Source: Pseudomonas maioricensis (GTDB taxonomy: Bacteria > Pseudomonadota > Gammaproteobacteria > Pseudomonadales > Pseudomonadaceae). From it: a stretch of DNA of 64,000 bases. The stretch covers positions 267,972 to 331,971 of the forward strand of contig NZ_LOHG01000005.1 in assembly GCF_022790535.1 (NCBI RefSeq), given 5' to 3'. A program made the position numbers and the translations under genes. The notes below the pieces were generated by a model. The model ran no database searches. It saw only the letters and a program-made list of their open reading frames with translations, and was not told where the DNA came from. Positions 18,526 through 27,994 of the stretch are shown here, in pieces. Positions within the stretch are counted from its first letter, which is position 1; each line of letters begins with the position of its first letter.

Positions 18526-19218
18526 ATGTCTTTTTACACGCTTCGCACCTGGGCAGCCCTGACGTTACTTGCCTGCCTGACACTCACCGGTTGCGCCCAC
18601 GTTCAACCACCGGTAGCGCTTGATAAGCAATTCTGGGATGCCAAAGAGCCGGTTATCGGCGTGGCGATCAACGTAGTGCCTGAGCCTGCTCTGGTCTTGA
18701 CCGGCAATCAGGGGCTTCTGGATTTGGCCATTAACACCGGCATGAACAGCAAGCTCAGCGGGAATGTCGAAAAATGGCAGGTGCGTGACCTCAATACACT
18801 GCCAGATGCCATCGTTGCCAAGTTGCAGGCCAAGGGCTACAAAGCCAAGCGCATCAACGAACCAGTGGACCTGAAGACCTACAAGGAAATCAGTTTCCGC
18901 GAGGGCTATACCATCCGCGACCTGAGCCCGATCAAGGCAGCTTATGGCGTAGATCGTTTGCTATTGATCAACATCCAGGGCACTGGAGCCACCCGAAGCT
19001 ATTACAGCATCGTGCCTACCAGCGTACCGATGGCTCAGGTGGGCGGCCAAGGCATGGTGGTCGACCTGGCTGACAATAAACTGCTGTGGTTCAAGCCGTT
19101 TGCCGTTGTACAGGCCGCTCAGGGCGAGTGGGACGAGCCCACGTATACCAATCTGACCAACGCGTTCTATCAGGCGATGGACACGAGCCGTCAGCACATG
19201 ATCACCCCGTTCGAATGA
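18526..19218 (+). CDS. Lipoprotein, unknown function
   Basis: 230-residue lipoprotein with lipobox LTLTG-C near residue 23. The mature part is mixed alpha/beta, with a segment 'VDRLLLINIQGTGATRSYYS' and conserved-looking WFKPF; no transmembrane segments. AGGGACTTGATTC precedes the ATG. It is coupled to the following lipoprotein gene by an ATGA overlap, so both probably act together at the cell envelope. I do not recognise the family; a secretion or surface-assembly accessory role is possible but not shown. Confidence 0.75.
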   Translation: MSFYTLRTWAALTLLACLTLTGCAHVQPPVALDKQFWDAKEPVIGVAINVVPEPALVLTGNQGLLDLAINTGMNSKLSGNVEKWQVRDLNTLPDAIVAKLQAKGYKAKRINEPVDLKTYKEISFREGYTIRDLSPIKAAYGVDRLLLINIQGTGATRSYYSIVPTSVPMAQVGGQGMVVDLADNKLLWFKPFAVVQAAQGEWDEPTYTNLTNAFYQAMDTSRQHMITPFE

Positions 19219-20123
19219 TGAAAGGTTTACTGATCGCGGCCACCGCACTGGCCCTGCTGATGCTCGGCGGTTGTGCGCAGAAACCGGCGCCTGAGACTGG
19301 CTTCAAGTCTCAGAGCGCGGCGTCCTACGTGCAGACACACGGCGTCAAAGTCGACATGCAACTGCCGCAGGCATTTGTCGGTGCCAGCACCGTGGTCGAC
19401 GCCGAAGCCGCGAAAAAAGCCGCGTCCTCCAGCCATAACCTGGTCGCAGGTTCGGGCGCTGTCGGGTTGCCGGGCTTGCTCGTTGCCAGTCTGATCAACA
19501 CTCAGATGGGCAGCGGTAGCCTGCAGCGGGAAGCAGAAAAGGCCGCAGCCAATGAGTCGCGGCCTCTGGCCGAGCTACTCGCCGGCATACCGTTGCAGGA
19601 GCGGTTGCAGCAGCGTTTTCAAAAAGCGTCGCTGGACGCCGGTCTCAAACAAGGGGCAGGCAATGTCAGCGCACGTTTGGTAATCGAGCCGAAACTGATG
19701 CTCACACCTGATCGCGGCAGTTTTGTGCTGATCAATCAGGTGCAGGTGCAAGACATTGCCGGTTCGGCGTTGTACCGCATGCGTATCGAAGTCACCAGCC
19801 AGCCCATTCGACGCTGCGGCAAACGCTGCGTTGATGATGGTTCTCTGGATCTGGCGCAAGTCACTGCGGTCCTCGACGAATGCATCGATGAATCGATGCG
19901 TGTGCTGAACGCCGACCTGATGCTGCCAGCACCACCTGAAGCCGCTCAAGAAACCTTGCGTTATGTGCTGGATGGCCAGCGTGTGGTCGAGCGCGGTTAT
20001 CAACTGGCCAACAACGGCAGTTACTGGCGTTATCGCAACCTTTACGGTTCGGTAAAATCAGTGCCCGTACCGTTTGAAGATGCGTTGACTGCGGCCCAGT
20101 TGAAGACGGTGTACGGGCACTAG
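19215..20123 (+). CDS. Lipoprotein, unknown function
   Basis: 302-residue lipoprotein with lipobox MLGG-C near residue 19. An Ala-rich region (about 65-120) has a glycine-rich hydrophobic stretch 'GSGAVGLPGLLVASLI', followed by a beta-rich domain with three Cys near residue 200 (RRCGKRCVDDG and DECIDES). Two adjacent ATG codons (19215, 19218) overlap the stop of the upstream lipoprotein gene and have no strong ribosome-binding site of their own, which indicates translational coupling. Function unknown. Confidence 0.75.
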   Translation: MMKGLLIAATALALLMLGGCAQKPAPETGFKSQSAASYVQTHGVKVDMQLPQAFVGASTVVDAEAAKKAASSSHNLVAGSGAVGLPGLLVASLINTQMGSGSLQREAEKAAANESRPLAELLAGIPLQERLQQRFQKASLDAGLKQGAGNVSARLVIEPKLMLTPDRGSFVLINQVQVQDIAGSALYRMRIEVTSQPIRRCGKRCVDDGSLDLAQVTAVLDECIDESMRVLNADLMLPAPPEAAQETLRYVLDGQRVVERGYQLANNGSYWRYRNLYGSVKSVPVPFEDALTAAQLKTVYGH

Positions 20124-20236
20124 CACACGTCTTTGCTATCTATGCAGGCGTAAGAAACTGAGATTCGACAGGCGCGCTGAGGTTCTGCGAAAGTGTTCAG
20201 GAGATACCTGATACCGATCGCTAAGGACCCCGCGCC

Positions 20237-20785
20237 ATGGAATGCCCTCCTGCTCTTCACACCTCCCGCCTGATACTCACGCCTCTGCAACTGAGTGATG
20301 CGCCTGCAATCCAGCAGTTGTTCCCGCACTGGGAAGTGGTCCGTTACCTCGACAGCCGTGTGCCGTGGCCTTATCCGGCTGACGGTGCGCTGACCTATGT
20401 ACGTGACGTTGTGCTTCCTGCGATCGCGTCCGGGCGTGAGTGGCACTGGATGATCCGCTTGAGTGCGGAACCGACCCAGAGCATCGGCAGCATCAGCCTG
20501 TACGATCAGCCGGGTAACAACCGTGGCTTCTGGCTCGCGCCCCAATGGCAAGGGCAAGGCTACATACGCGAAGCGTGTCAGGTCATTAACGCCTATTGGT
20601 TTGAGACGCTGGCGCGCCCGGTTATGCAGGTACCCAAAGCGCTGGGCAATCAGGCGTCGCGTAAAGTTTCCCAACGCGAAGGCATGCGGCTAGTGGACAC
20701 GCAGGAAGGGCATTTCGTCTCCGGGCCTATGCTCAAGGAGATTTGGGAAATGAGCCGCGCCGAGTGGTTACAAAACAAAGCTTGA
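20237..20785 (+). CDS. GNAT N-acetyltransferase, RimJ-like
   Basis: 182-residue acetyltransferase of the GNAT_3/RimJ group: TSRLILTPLQLSDAPAIQQLF at the start, RGFWLAPQWQGQGYIREA as the acetyl-CoA motif A region, then NQASRKVSQREGM. Members acetylate protein N-termini or small metabolites and antibiotics. AAGGA lies before the ATG. It is a single gene between the lipoprotein pair and the second receptor. Substrate unknown. Confidence 0.82.
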   Translation: MECPPALHTSRLILTPLQLSDAPAIQQLFPHWEVVRYLDSRVPWPYPADGALTYVRDVVLPAIASGREWHWMIRLSAEPTQSIGSISLYDQPGNNRGFWLAPQWQGQGYIREACQVINAYWFETLARPVMQVPKALGNQASRKVSQREGMRLVDTQEGHFVSGPMLKEIWEMSRAEWLQNKA

Positions 20786-20951
20786 GCCCTGTCCCTGCAA
20801 TACGCCTCTGACCTTGAAAGGGTCGAGGCGTCCCGCGCCAAATTGTTGGCTAGCTTTGTTACAACTCCATCTGAATAGGCCATGTGCCAGCTACCATTGA
20901 TAAATATTTTCCGTATCAAGCTGTTACGTGATTTAAATTCCTGACAAAATT

Positions 20952-20976
20952 AATGCTAATAATTCTCATAAGCATT
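20952..20976. promoter_or_regulatory. Fur box before TonB receptor gene
   Basis: AATGCT and AGCATT (20952-20957/20971-20976) flank AATAATTCTCATA, giving a Fur-like palindrome close to the consensus GATAATGATAATCATTATC. It lies about 30 bases before the receptor start, placing the receptor under direct iron repression. Confidence 0.8.
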
Positions 20977-21005
20977 GATCTCATCGTTTTAACAGGAAGT
21001 TAGTC

Positions 21006-23186
21006 ATGTCCCGCTCTACCCCGCTGCACTGTTTCAGTCCGTCACGCAATCTTCTGGCAATGGCCATCTGCATGGCCACCCTGACTCCGGCGATGGCCGA
21101 TGACAGCAGCGAAGTGCAGGCGCAATCCAGCCCGACCACGGTAGAACTGGGCGCCAGCGAAATCACCTCAAGCCAATTGGGCAGCACCACCGAAGGCTCC
21201 AGTTCGTACACCACCGGCGCAATGTCGACAGCCACCAAGCTGCCGCTGACCATGCGCGAAACACCTCAGGCTGTCACCGTCATTACCCGTCAGCGCATGG
21301 ACGATCAGTCCATGACCAGCATCAACGACGTGGTCAGAGCCTCTCCGGGGTTATTCCTCAATTACTCCAACGGTCCAGGTCGACAGTCCTATACGTCACG
21401 CGGCTTCGACATCGACAACCTCATGTACGACGGCATCCCGAGCGGCTATAACGGCGTGTCGGTCGGCGCCCAGCCTAACCTGGCGATGTTCGACAGGGTT
21501 GAGGTGGTTCGCGGCGCTACTGGTCTGGTCACCGGCGCAGGTAATCCTTCAGCGGCAATCAACCTGGTGCGCAAGCGTCCATTGGCCGAGCAGAAAGTCA
21601 CCCTGACCGGCGCTGCTGGCAGTTGGGATGACTATCGCGGTGAACTGGATGCCTCCAGCCCGCTCAACGACAGCGGCACCCTGCGCGGTCGTGTCGTCGC
21701 TTCTTACCGCGACGCCAACAGTTTCATTGATGGCGTGGAAGAGGACCACGGTCTGTTCTACGCCGTTACCGAAGCTGACTTGAGCGATGACACTACGTTG
21801 ACCCTGGGCTTCTCTCATCAGAAGGACAAGACCAACTACTTCTGGGGTTCAGCGATGATTGGCGAGAATGGCCATCACCTGGACCTGCCGCGTTCGTACA
21901 ACCCCGGCACCGACTGGGAGAACAAGGATCAGGAAATCAACACCGTTTTTGCCGAGCTGCGTCAGCGTCTGGCCAATGACTGGAAACTTCAGATCAACGC
22001 CAATTACGCCGAACAGAACGCACTGTTCTCCGGCTCGTACCAGTCACGCTGGGCCGCCGACAGAACGCTGCAGCGCACGGTTTACCAAGCCGCCAATGAT
22101 GAGAATCAGGCCGGTCTGGACGCTTTCGTCAGTGGTCCGTTTGAAGCGTTCGGGCGGACACATGAACTGGTAGTGGGTGCAAGCAAGCGCATTTACGACA
22201 TGACGACCCAGGACTACGACCCATTCAACTACTTCTACTGGCCGCTCAGTGCGGGCAAACCCGACTTCGTCCACACCACAACCGGGCGCGAAGTGACGAC
22301 TCAGGATGGCGTGTACATGACCACCCGCCTGAGCCTCGCCGATCCGCTGAAGCTGATCCTCGGTGGCCGCCTGGACTGGTATGACTACGACAACCGTGAT
22401 GGCGACGGCGACTACAAGGTCACCCGCAACGTTACGCGTTATGCCGGTCTGATCTACGACCTCGATGATCACCACTCGGTCTATGTCAGCTACAGCGATA
22501 TCTTCACGCCACAGAGCGCCAAAGACACTTCAGGTACACCACTAAAACCGATCGTGGGCAAAAACTACGAGATCGGCATCAAAGGCGAATACTTCGACGG
22601 TGCCCTTAACGCGAGCATGGCGCTGTTTCGTGTAGATCAGGAAAACCGCGCGGTCACCGTGGTGACGCCAGATTGTCCGCAATCCTCTTGCTCTGAAGCC
22701 TCCGGCGAAATTCGCAGCCAGGGTGTCGACTTCGAACTGCAAGGCGCGCTGACCGAAAACTGGCAGGTTGGCGGTGGCTACACCTATGCTCGTACGCACA
22801 CCGTCAAGGATGCGGCAGACCCGAGCAAGGTCAACAAGCAATTTGACACCGACCTGCCTGAGCACCTGTTCAAGCTGACCACCAGTTATCACTTCCAGGG
22901 CCCGCTGGAGAAACTGCGCGTCGGCGGCAACGTCTCCTGGCAGAGCCGCATGTACAACGACATCGCCCTGGCCGATGGCGGTAGCTATCGACTGGAACAG
23001 GGCGGCTACGCCATCACCGACCTGATGGCGGGCTACCAGGTCAACAAGCACCTGGACCTGCAGCTCAACGCCAACAACGTCTTCGACCGCAAGTACTACT
23101 CGACCATCGCCAACTCCTCAGACTACGGCGGCGACAGCTATGGCACGCCACGTAACATGATGCTGACGGCTAAATACAGCTTCTGA
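21006..23186 (+). CDS. TonB-dependent siderophore receptor
   Basis: 726-residue outer-membrane receptor. The signal peptide ends near residue 31 (AMA). A plug domain (about 80-195, ETPQAVTVITRQRMDDQS and GAGNPSAAINLVRKRP) and a beta-barrel ending in Phe (LTAKYSF) follow. Unlike the receptor at 13739 it lacks the N-terminal signalling domain, so it transports but does not signal. It belongs to the FpvA/FhuE-like ferrisiderophore group. A pair of Cys in an outer loop (DCPQSSCSE) probably forms a disulphide. AGGAAG precedes the ATG and a Fur box lies upstream. The ligand is unknown. Confidence 0.92.
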   Translation: MSRSTPLHCFSPSRNLLAMAICMATLTPAMADDSSEVQAQSSPTTVELGASEITSSQLGSTTEGSSSYTTGAMSTATKLPLTMRETPQAVTVITRQRMDDQSMTSINDVVRASPGLFLNYSNGPGRQSYTSRGFDIDNLMYDGIPSGYNGVSVGAQPNLAMFDRVEVVRGATGLVTGAGNPSAAINLVRKRPLAEQKVTLTGAAGSWDDYRGELDASSPLNDSGTLRGRVVASYRDANSFIDGVEEDHGLFYAVTEADLSDDTTLTLGFSHQKDKTNYFWGSAMIGENGHHLDLPRSYNPGTDWENKDQEINTVFAELRQRLANDWKLQINANYAEQNALFSGSYQSRWAADRTLQRTVYQAANDENQAGLDAFVSGPFEAFGRTHELVVGASKRIYDMTTQDYDPFNYFYWPLSAGKPDFVHTTTGREVTTQDGVYMTTRLSLADPLKLILGGRLDWYDYDNRDGDGDYKVTRNVTRYAGLIYDLDDHHSVYVSYSDIFTPQSAKDTSGTPLKPIVGKNYEIGIKGEYFDGALNASMALFRVDQENRAVTVVTPDCPQSSCSEASGEIRSQGVDFELQGALTENWQVGGGYTYARTHTVKDAADPSKVNKQFDTDLPEHLFKLTTSYHFQGPLEKLRVGGNVSWQSRMYNDIALADGGSYRLEQGGYAITDLMAGYQVNKHLDLQLNANNVFDRKYYSTIANSSDYGGDSYGTPRNMMLTAKYSF

Positions 23187-23256
23187 TTGATCGCAGCATG
23201 CGGACCGGAATAAATACGCGCCGGTTTTGATTTTTTTGCTTTGCATAAAGTCTGAA

Positions 23257-23283
23257 TTGACCGCCAGAAGGCCCGGCGGTCAA
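23257..23283. terminator. Bidirectional hairpin between convergent genes
   Basis: TTGACCGCC (23257-23265) pairs with GGCGGTCAA (23275-23283) across a 9-base loop. It lies between the receptor gene and the GST gene, which end towards each other. There is no strong T-run, so it is only a probable terminator. Confidence 0.6.
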
Positions 23284-23298
23284 TCCATACGCCAGCAC

Positions 23299-23925
23299 CT
23301 AAAGCGGCGGACGCTGAAGGTTCACCCACTCCTGCACACTCGGCCTTTGCCATTGGCGCTGCGCATAATCCACTAGCGCAGGGGGCACCAGATCGCCATT
23401 GAGTATCAGCCGGTTAAGCATCACGGCCAGATCCACGTCAGCGATTGACCACTCGCCGAACAAGTACTCGGGGCTGTCGCCAAGCAGTGCTTGTGCAGCA
23501 CTGAACAGCTTGCGTGTTGCTGACTCGGCCTGTCTCGACAGCGGACCGGCTTTGTCGCCATAGAAAACAACCAGCGTGGATAGCTCCTGACGAATCGGCA
23601 GCAGATCACTGCGGATCCATGCCTGAACTTGCCGGGCTTTTGCACGCTGCCTGGAATTTTGTGGATAAACCGGAGACTGTGGGAAAACCTCTTCCAGGTA
23701 CTCGGTGATCGCAGAGGACTCGGACAGTGCAAAGTCTCCATGTATCAGTGTCGGGACCCGCTGAGTCAACGAAAGGCTGGCGTAATCAGCTGACTGATTT
23801 TCAGAGGCGTCCAGATCCACAGTACTCATCTCGAAATCTAGGCCCTTCTCGCGCAGCACCACGAAAGCCGACATGGCATACGGGCTGGTGAATTGGGCAT
23901 CAACATACAAGCGCAGGTTGTTCAT
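23299..23925 (-). CDS. yfcF: Glutathione S-transferase, YfcF-like
   Basis: 208-residue cytosolic GST. The thioredoxin-like N-terminal domain (about 1-80) has the 'YVDAQFTSPYAMSAFVVLRE' segment and the glutathione-binding SES (ALSESSAITEYLEE, near 70). The all-helical C-terminal domain (about 90-200) includes WSIADVDLAVMLNRL. Similarity is to E. coli YfcF, which has peroxidase activity on organic hydroperoxides. AGGAG lies 8 bases before the ATG. Single gene, convergent with the second receptor. Confidence 0.85.
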   Translation of the reverse strand: MNNLRLYVDAQFTSPYAMSAFVVLREKGLDFEMSTVDLDASENQSADYASLSLTQRVPTLIHGDFALSESSAITEYLEEVFPQSPVYPQNSRQRAKARQVQAWIRSDLLPIRQELSTLVVFYGDKAGPLSRQAESATRKLFSAAQALLGDSPEYLFGEWSIADVDLAVMLNRLILNGDLVPPALVDYAQRQWQRPSVQEWVNLQRPPL

Positions 23926-24040
23926 AGCGTCATCTCCTTATGTAGAGAACGCACGCTACGAGATCCATGAAGATAAATAAAATTCATGATTTTCATGGGC
24001 GTATTCCAGAGCGGAATACGCCCATAGAATTACGCAGCAC

Positions 24041-24118
24041 CTGTAGGAGCTCACCGAGGTTTTACGAGGCCAGCGATAGCGGTGCATCAGGCAGGCCTCG
24101 AACGGCGTCGTAACCTCA
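24041..24118. repeat. REP doublet (degraded)
   Basis: The left head CTGTAGGAGCTCACCGAGGT and the later CGTCGTAACCTC form an imperfect inverted pair around GCGATAGCG. It is the same REP subtype as at 53722 and 57534, here with the right end decayed. Confidence 0.65.
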
Positions 24119-24137
24119 AACCCTGGCTGAATCAATC

Positions 24138-24211
24138 CTGTAGGAGCTGCCGAAGGCTGCGAAAGCGTTATTCCTGACACACCGCCATCGCAGCCTTTGG
24201 CAGCTCCTACA
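24138..24211. repeat. REPIN (two inverted REP sequences)
   Basis: The left arm CTGTAGGAGCTGCCGAAGGC (24138 on) and the right arm ending GCAGCTCCTACA are near-perfect complements (one mismatch). The spacer contains CTGACACACCG. It ends 13 bases before the stop of the LysR gene and belongs to the same subtype as 45175-45248. Confidence 0.88.
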
Positions 24212-24223
24212 AGGAGCAGGCCT

Positions 24224-25168
24224 TCACGCCGTCTCACGAGCCCGCTTGCGCAGCAAATCAATGAAGTGCTGCAACTCACGGCTGACCGGCTCGCCTTTGC
24301 GGCGTAGCAAGCCGAATGGAGCCATCTGTGCGTCGAGGGTGACCGGTAGCGCCTTGACCAGGCCCATCTTCAGGTAATCGCGCATCGCCGACTCGGAGAG
24401 CACCATCAGCGCATCGGTCAGTTGCACCAGCTGCTGCATGGAATACACCGAACTGCATTCGATGATGTCCGCCGGTATCGGCAGTTCAAGTTTTTGCAGG
24501 GCCTGTTCGATGGCAATGCGCGCCGGGCTGGTTTCGGGTTGCAGAATCCACGGCCAGTCCCTGACCAGTTCGGCCCATTGCAGCTTGCGACGGCGGGCCA
24601 ACGGGTGACCGCTGTGTACTACGGCAATCAGCCGCTCGTTGCCCAGCGGCTCGAATTCATACTGCTCGCGGTCCGTGATGAGGTTACGCCGTGTGACCGC
24701 AATATCGACACGTCCCTGCTCCAGCAACTGGACCACCTGATCACTGGTGTCGCCCATGATGCGGATGCGCAATTGCGGGTTGAGCCCTTTGATTTCAGCC
24801 ACGGCATTCATCACCAGATCAGGTGCCGCGCCCATAATCGTACCGATCGACAAATACCCGTAACCGCCCTGCTTGCGCACGGCAATGTCGGCAGCGCAAC
24901 GGTCCAGCCCGCTCAGCGCCGCTTCGGCGAAGCGCAACAACTCGCGGCCCAGCGCGGTCGGGCGCATGCCACGTGGCAGCCGCTCGAACAGTTCGCAACC
25001 GAACATGTCTTCGATTTCCTGGAGCATCCGGGTCGCGGCGGGCTGGGACATACTCATGCTCAGCGAAGCGCGGTGCAGGTTGAGGCTTGAGCCAAGCACC
25101 ACCAGCATCTGCAGGTGCTTGTAACGCAGCCGGCCAAACAGGTGGTGGGGAGATCGCTCGATACTCAT
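24224..25168 (-). CDS. LysR-type regulator of the rhamnonate operon
   Basis: 314-residue LysR family regulator. The N-terminal winged helix-turn-helix (about 10-70: GRLRYKHLQMLVVLGSSLNL, MSQPAATRMLQEIEDMFG) is followed by a substrate-binding domain (about 98-305). It is divergent from rhmT and is its likely activator or repressor; E. coli uses an IclR-type RhmR for this pathway, so the regulator class differs. I choose ATG 25168 (GAGG five bases upstream) over the ATG at 25183 and the far longer frame. Effector is probably L-rhamnonate or its dehydration product, by position only. Confidence 0.87.
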   Translation of the reverse strand: MSIERSPHHLFGRLRYKHLQMLVVLGSSLNLHRASLSMSMSQPAATRMLQEIEDMFGCELFERLPRGMRPTALGRELLRFAEAALSGLDRCAADIAVRKQGGYGYLSIGTIMGAAPDLVMNAVAEIKGLNPQLRIRIMGDTSDQVVQLLEQGRVDIAVTRRNLITDREQYEFEPLGNERLIAVVHSGHPLARRRKLQWAELVRDWPWILQPETSPARIAIEQALQKLELPIPADIIECSSVYSMQQLVQLTDALMVLSESAMRDYLKMGLVKALPVTLDAQMAPFGLLRRKGEPVSRELQHFIDLLRKRARETA

Positions 25169-25290
25169 GCTGCCCTCTGCCATCGATAACTTTAAGGTAT
25201 CGACTATAAGCTTAATTCGATTAGTCACGCATCCCAGGTAAGCAGTAGAGTCCTCGGCACAAGAAAACAACACCCAATGAGGTGAATCCA

Positions 25291-25389
25291 ATGAAACACG
25301 TTACTGCCCCCTCTTCGCCCCGCGCTCCAACCCGTCCCGCAATGCCGCACACCCCGACGTCTGAATGGCTGTCGAGGCTCTGCGCCTAA
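25291..25389 (+). CDS. Proline-rich 32-residue upstream ORF (possible leader peptide)
   Basis: A small ORF starting with MKHVTAPSSPRAPTRPAMPH and ending SRLCA. It has six prolines in 32 residues. Its ribosome-binding site GAGGTG, 7 bases before the ATG, is better than that of many annotated genes. It lies 60 bases before rhmT and downstream of the presumed divergent promoter, so it should be on the operon mRNA. No signal peptide or known family is seen. It may be a regulatory leader whose translation affects rhmT expression, or a real small protein. Confidence 0.45.
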   Translation: MKHVTAPSSPRAPTRPAMPHTPTSEWLSRLCA

Positions 25390-25449
25390 AAAACTCAACG
25401 CTGAACCCAAGCCGTTACGCAGTTCAATAATTCCAAAAAGGAAACTGAC

Positions 25450-26748
25450 GTGAACACTCTACCCGCGACTTTACTGCGCAAGGTCTCCTGGCGGCTGCTG
25501 CCGTTTCTCCTGCTGATGTACATCATGGCGTTCCTTGATCGTGCCAACGTCGGCTTTGCCAAGCAGGCGTTTCAGGCCGATACCGGAATCAGCGATGCCG
25601 CTTTCGCGTTTGGTGCTGGCGTGTTCTTCGCCGGTTACGCGCTGCTCGAAGTACCCAGCAACCTGATCATGCACAAGGTCGGCGCTCGCCTGTGGATGTG
25701 CCGGATCATGGTGACCTGGGGCCTCGTCTCCGCTGCCATGATGTTTGCGCACAACGAAACCACCTTCTACATCCTGAGATTCTTGCTGGGTGTCGCAGAA
25801 GCGGGCTTCTTCCCGGGCGTGATCCTGTACCTCACTTACTGGTTCCCCAGCGCATCACGCGGCAAGGCCATGGGCTTCTTCTATTTCGGCGCACCGCTGG
25901 CCTTTATTTTCGGCAGCCCGTTGTCAGGCTTGCTGCTTGAACTGGACGGTTTCATGGGCACCCACGGCTGGCAGTGGCTGTTCGCCGTCGAAGGGTTGAT
26001 GGCCAGCGTGGTCGGTGTCTGGGCCTATTTCTATCTGGACAATCGCCCTGCCGACGCCAAATGGCTTACGCCAGAAGAGCGCAGTCAACTACAAGCGGTA
26101 CTGGATGCTGAGGACAGCCAAAAGCAATCCCACGGCAGCCTGCTGAAAATCCTGTGTCAGCCTGCGGTTTTGTACTTGTGCCTGATTTATATGCTGATTC
26201 AGGCCAGTGTTTACGGTGTGGTTTTCTACCTGCCAAGCCAGGTCGCAGGGCTGCTGGGCACCAAGGTCGGCTTGATGGTCGGTCTGGTCAGCGCCATCCC
26301 GTGGATATGCGCGTTACTGGCCGCATGGAAAATCCCCGGTATCGCTGATCGTACCGGCCAACGCCGCACCGTTGCCGCGTTGACTCTGGTGGTGTCGGGG
26401 TTGGGGATCGCCGCATCGGTGACCTTCTCCAGCCCACTGCTGGGCATCCTCGCCCTGTGCTTCGCCGCCTCAGGTTTCATCGCGGTGCAACCGGTGTTCT
26501 GGACGTTCCCCGGCAGTTTCCTGGCCGGTGCCGCCGCAGCCGGAGCCATCGCGCTGATCAACTCTTTCGGCGCATTGGGCGGGTTCATCGCGCCGATCCT
26601 GAAGAACTGGGCGGAAGCCTCCTTCCACTCTCCGGCAGCAGGCCTGTACGTGCTGGCCGTCACAACACTCATTGCCGCAGCCCTGATCATGGGCATTCGC
26701 CCGCCGAGTCAGGCTGTCCCTCGTAAGCAACCGACCTTTCAAGTCTGA
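25450..26748 (+). CDS. rhmT: L-rhamnonate transporter, MFS ACS family
   Basis: 432-residue, 12-segment MFS symporter of the anion:cation symporter group. It aligns closely with my memory of E. coli RhmT (YfaV): [67 protein letters not shown] and [15 protein letters not shown]. It should import L-rhamnonate with protons. It starts at GTG 25450 with AAGGAA six bases upstream. It is the first structural gene of the rhmT-rhmD-rhmA-aldA operon; the gap to rhmD is 17 bases. Confidence 0.88.
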   Translation: MNTLPATLLRKVSWRLLPFLLLMYIMAFLDRANVGFAKQAFQADTGISDAAFAFGAGVFFAGYALLEVPSNLIMHKVGARLWMCRIMVTWGLVSAAMMFAHNETTFYILRFLLGVAEAGFFPGVILYLTYWFPSASRGKAMGFFYFGAPLAFIFGSPLSGLLLELDGFMGTHGWQWLFAVEGLMASVVGVWAYFYLDNRPADAKWLTPEERSQLQAVLDAEDSQKQSHGSLLKILCQPAVLYLCLIYMLIQASVYGVVFYLPSQVAGLLGTKVGLMVGLVSAIPWICALLAAWKIPGIADRTGQRRTVAALTLVVSGLGIAASVTFSSPLLGILALCFAASGFIAVQPVFWTFPGSFLAGAAAAGAIALINSFGALGGFIAPILKNWAEASFHSPAAGLYVLAVTTLIAAALIMGIRPPSQAVPRKQPTFQV

Positions 26749-26765
26749 CCAGGAGGAATCACATC

Positions 26766-27950
26766 ATGGCCATTCCAACCATCAAACATGTTCGCGCCTT
26801 TGTCCTGCGCGGAGGTGGCGCCGACTATCACGATCAGGGCGACGGCCACTGGATCGACGACCACATCGCCACACCCATGAGCAAATACCCGGAGTACCGC
26901 CAGAGCCGTCGCAGTTTTGGTATCAACGTGCTCGGCACGCTGGTTGTTGAGGTCGAGGACTCGGAAGGCAATATCGGCTTTGCCGTCACCACGGGCGGCG
27001 AACCGGCGGCCTATATCGTCGAGAAACACCTGGCGCGCTTTGTCGAAGGCGCGAAGGTCACCGACATTGAGCGCATCTGGGATCAGATGTATTTCTCATC
27101 GCAGTACTACGGCCGTAAAGGGCTGGTGATCAACACGATCTCCGGTATCGACCTGGCGCTCTGGGATCTGCTCGGCAAGGTACGCAAGGAGCCGGTGCAC
27201 CAGTTGCTCGGCGGCGCGGTACGTGACGAACTGCAATTTTATGCCACCGGTGCTCGTCCGGACCTGGCGCAGAAAATGGGTTTTATCGGCGGCAAGCTGC
27301 CGCTGCACCATGGCCCGGCAGAAGGCGAAGAAGGCCTGCGCAAGAACCTCGAAGAGTTGGCGGTGATGCGCGAGCGCGTCGGCAAGGACTTCTGGCTGAT
27401 GCTCGACTGCTGGATGAGCCTTGACCTCAACTACGCCACCCGCCTGGCCCAAGGTGCCCACGAGTTTGGTTTGAAGTGGATCGAAGAAGCGCTGTCACCT
27501 GACGATTACTGGGGTTACGCCGCGCTTAAAAAAGCCGTGCCCACCGGCATGCTGGTCACCACTGGCGAGCATGAAGCAACACGCTGGGGTTTCCGGATGC
27601 TGCTGGAAATGGGCTGCTGCGACATCATCCAGCCGGATGTCGGCTGGTGTGGCGGTATCACCGAACTGATCAAGATCTCGGCGCTGGCCGACGCTCACAG
27701 CGCAATGGTCGTGCCTCACGGTTCCTCCGTTTACAGCTATCACTTTGTGGCCACGCGCACCAACAGTCCGTTTGCTGAGTTCCTGATGATGGCGCCCAAG
27801 GCCGATGAAGTCGTGCCGATGTTCCACCCTCAACTGCTCGGCGAACCGGTGCCGGAGAACGGCCGCATGCGTCTTTCGAAGCTCGATCAACCAGGTTTTG
27901 GCGTGACGTTGAACCCTGAGTGCCAACTGCATCGTCCTTACCAGCACTGA
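26766..27950 (+). CDS. rhmD: L-rhamnonate dehydratase
   Basis: 394-residue enolase-superfamily enzyme converting L-rhamnonate to 2-keto-3-deoxy-L-rhamnonate. Diagnostic RhmD segments are [51 protein letters not shown] and [15 protein letters not shown]. Mg ligands are Asp214, Glu240 and Glu268, and the general base His318 (VVPHGSS) is present. AGGAGG precedes the ATG. It is the second gene of the operon. The close match to E. coli RhmD makes the specificity call firm, though related lyxonate-type activity cannot be excluded. Confidence 0.92.
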   Translation: MAIPTIKHVRAFVLRGGGADYHDQGDGHWIDDHIATPMSKYPEYRQSRRSFGINVLGTLVVEVEDSEGNIGFAVTTGGEPAAYIVEKHLARFVEGAKVTDIERIWDQMYFSSQYYGRKGLVINTISGIDLALWDLLGKVRKEPVHQLLGGAVRDELQFYATGARPDLAQKMGFIGGKLPLHHGPAEGEEGLRKNLEELAVMRERVGKDFWLMLDCWMSLDLNYATRLAQGAHEFGLKWIEEALSPDDYWGYAALKKAVPTGMLVTTGEHEATRWGFRMLLEMGCCDIIQPDVGWCGGITELIKISALADAHSAMVVPHGSSVYSYHFVATRTNSPFAEFLMMAPKADEVVPMFHPQLLGEPVPENGRMRLSKLDQPGFGVTLNPECQLHRPYQH

Positions 27951-27994
27951 GTCAGCCAACCCTGGATGTCGGGTCCGACTCGACAGGAGTCCCT

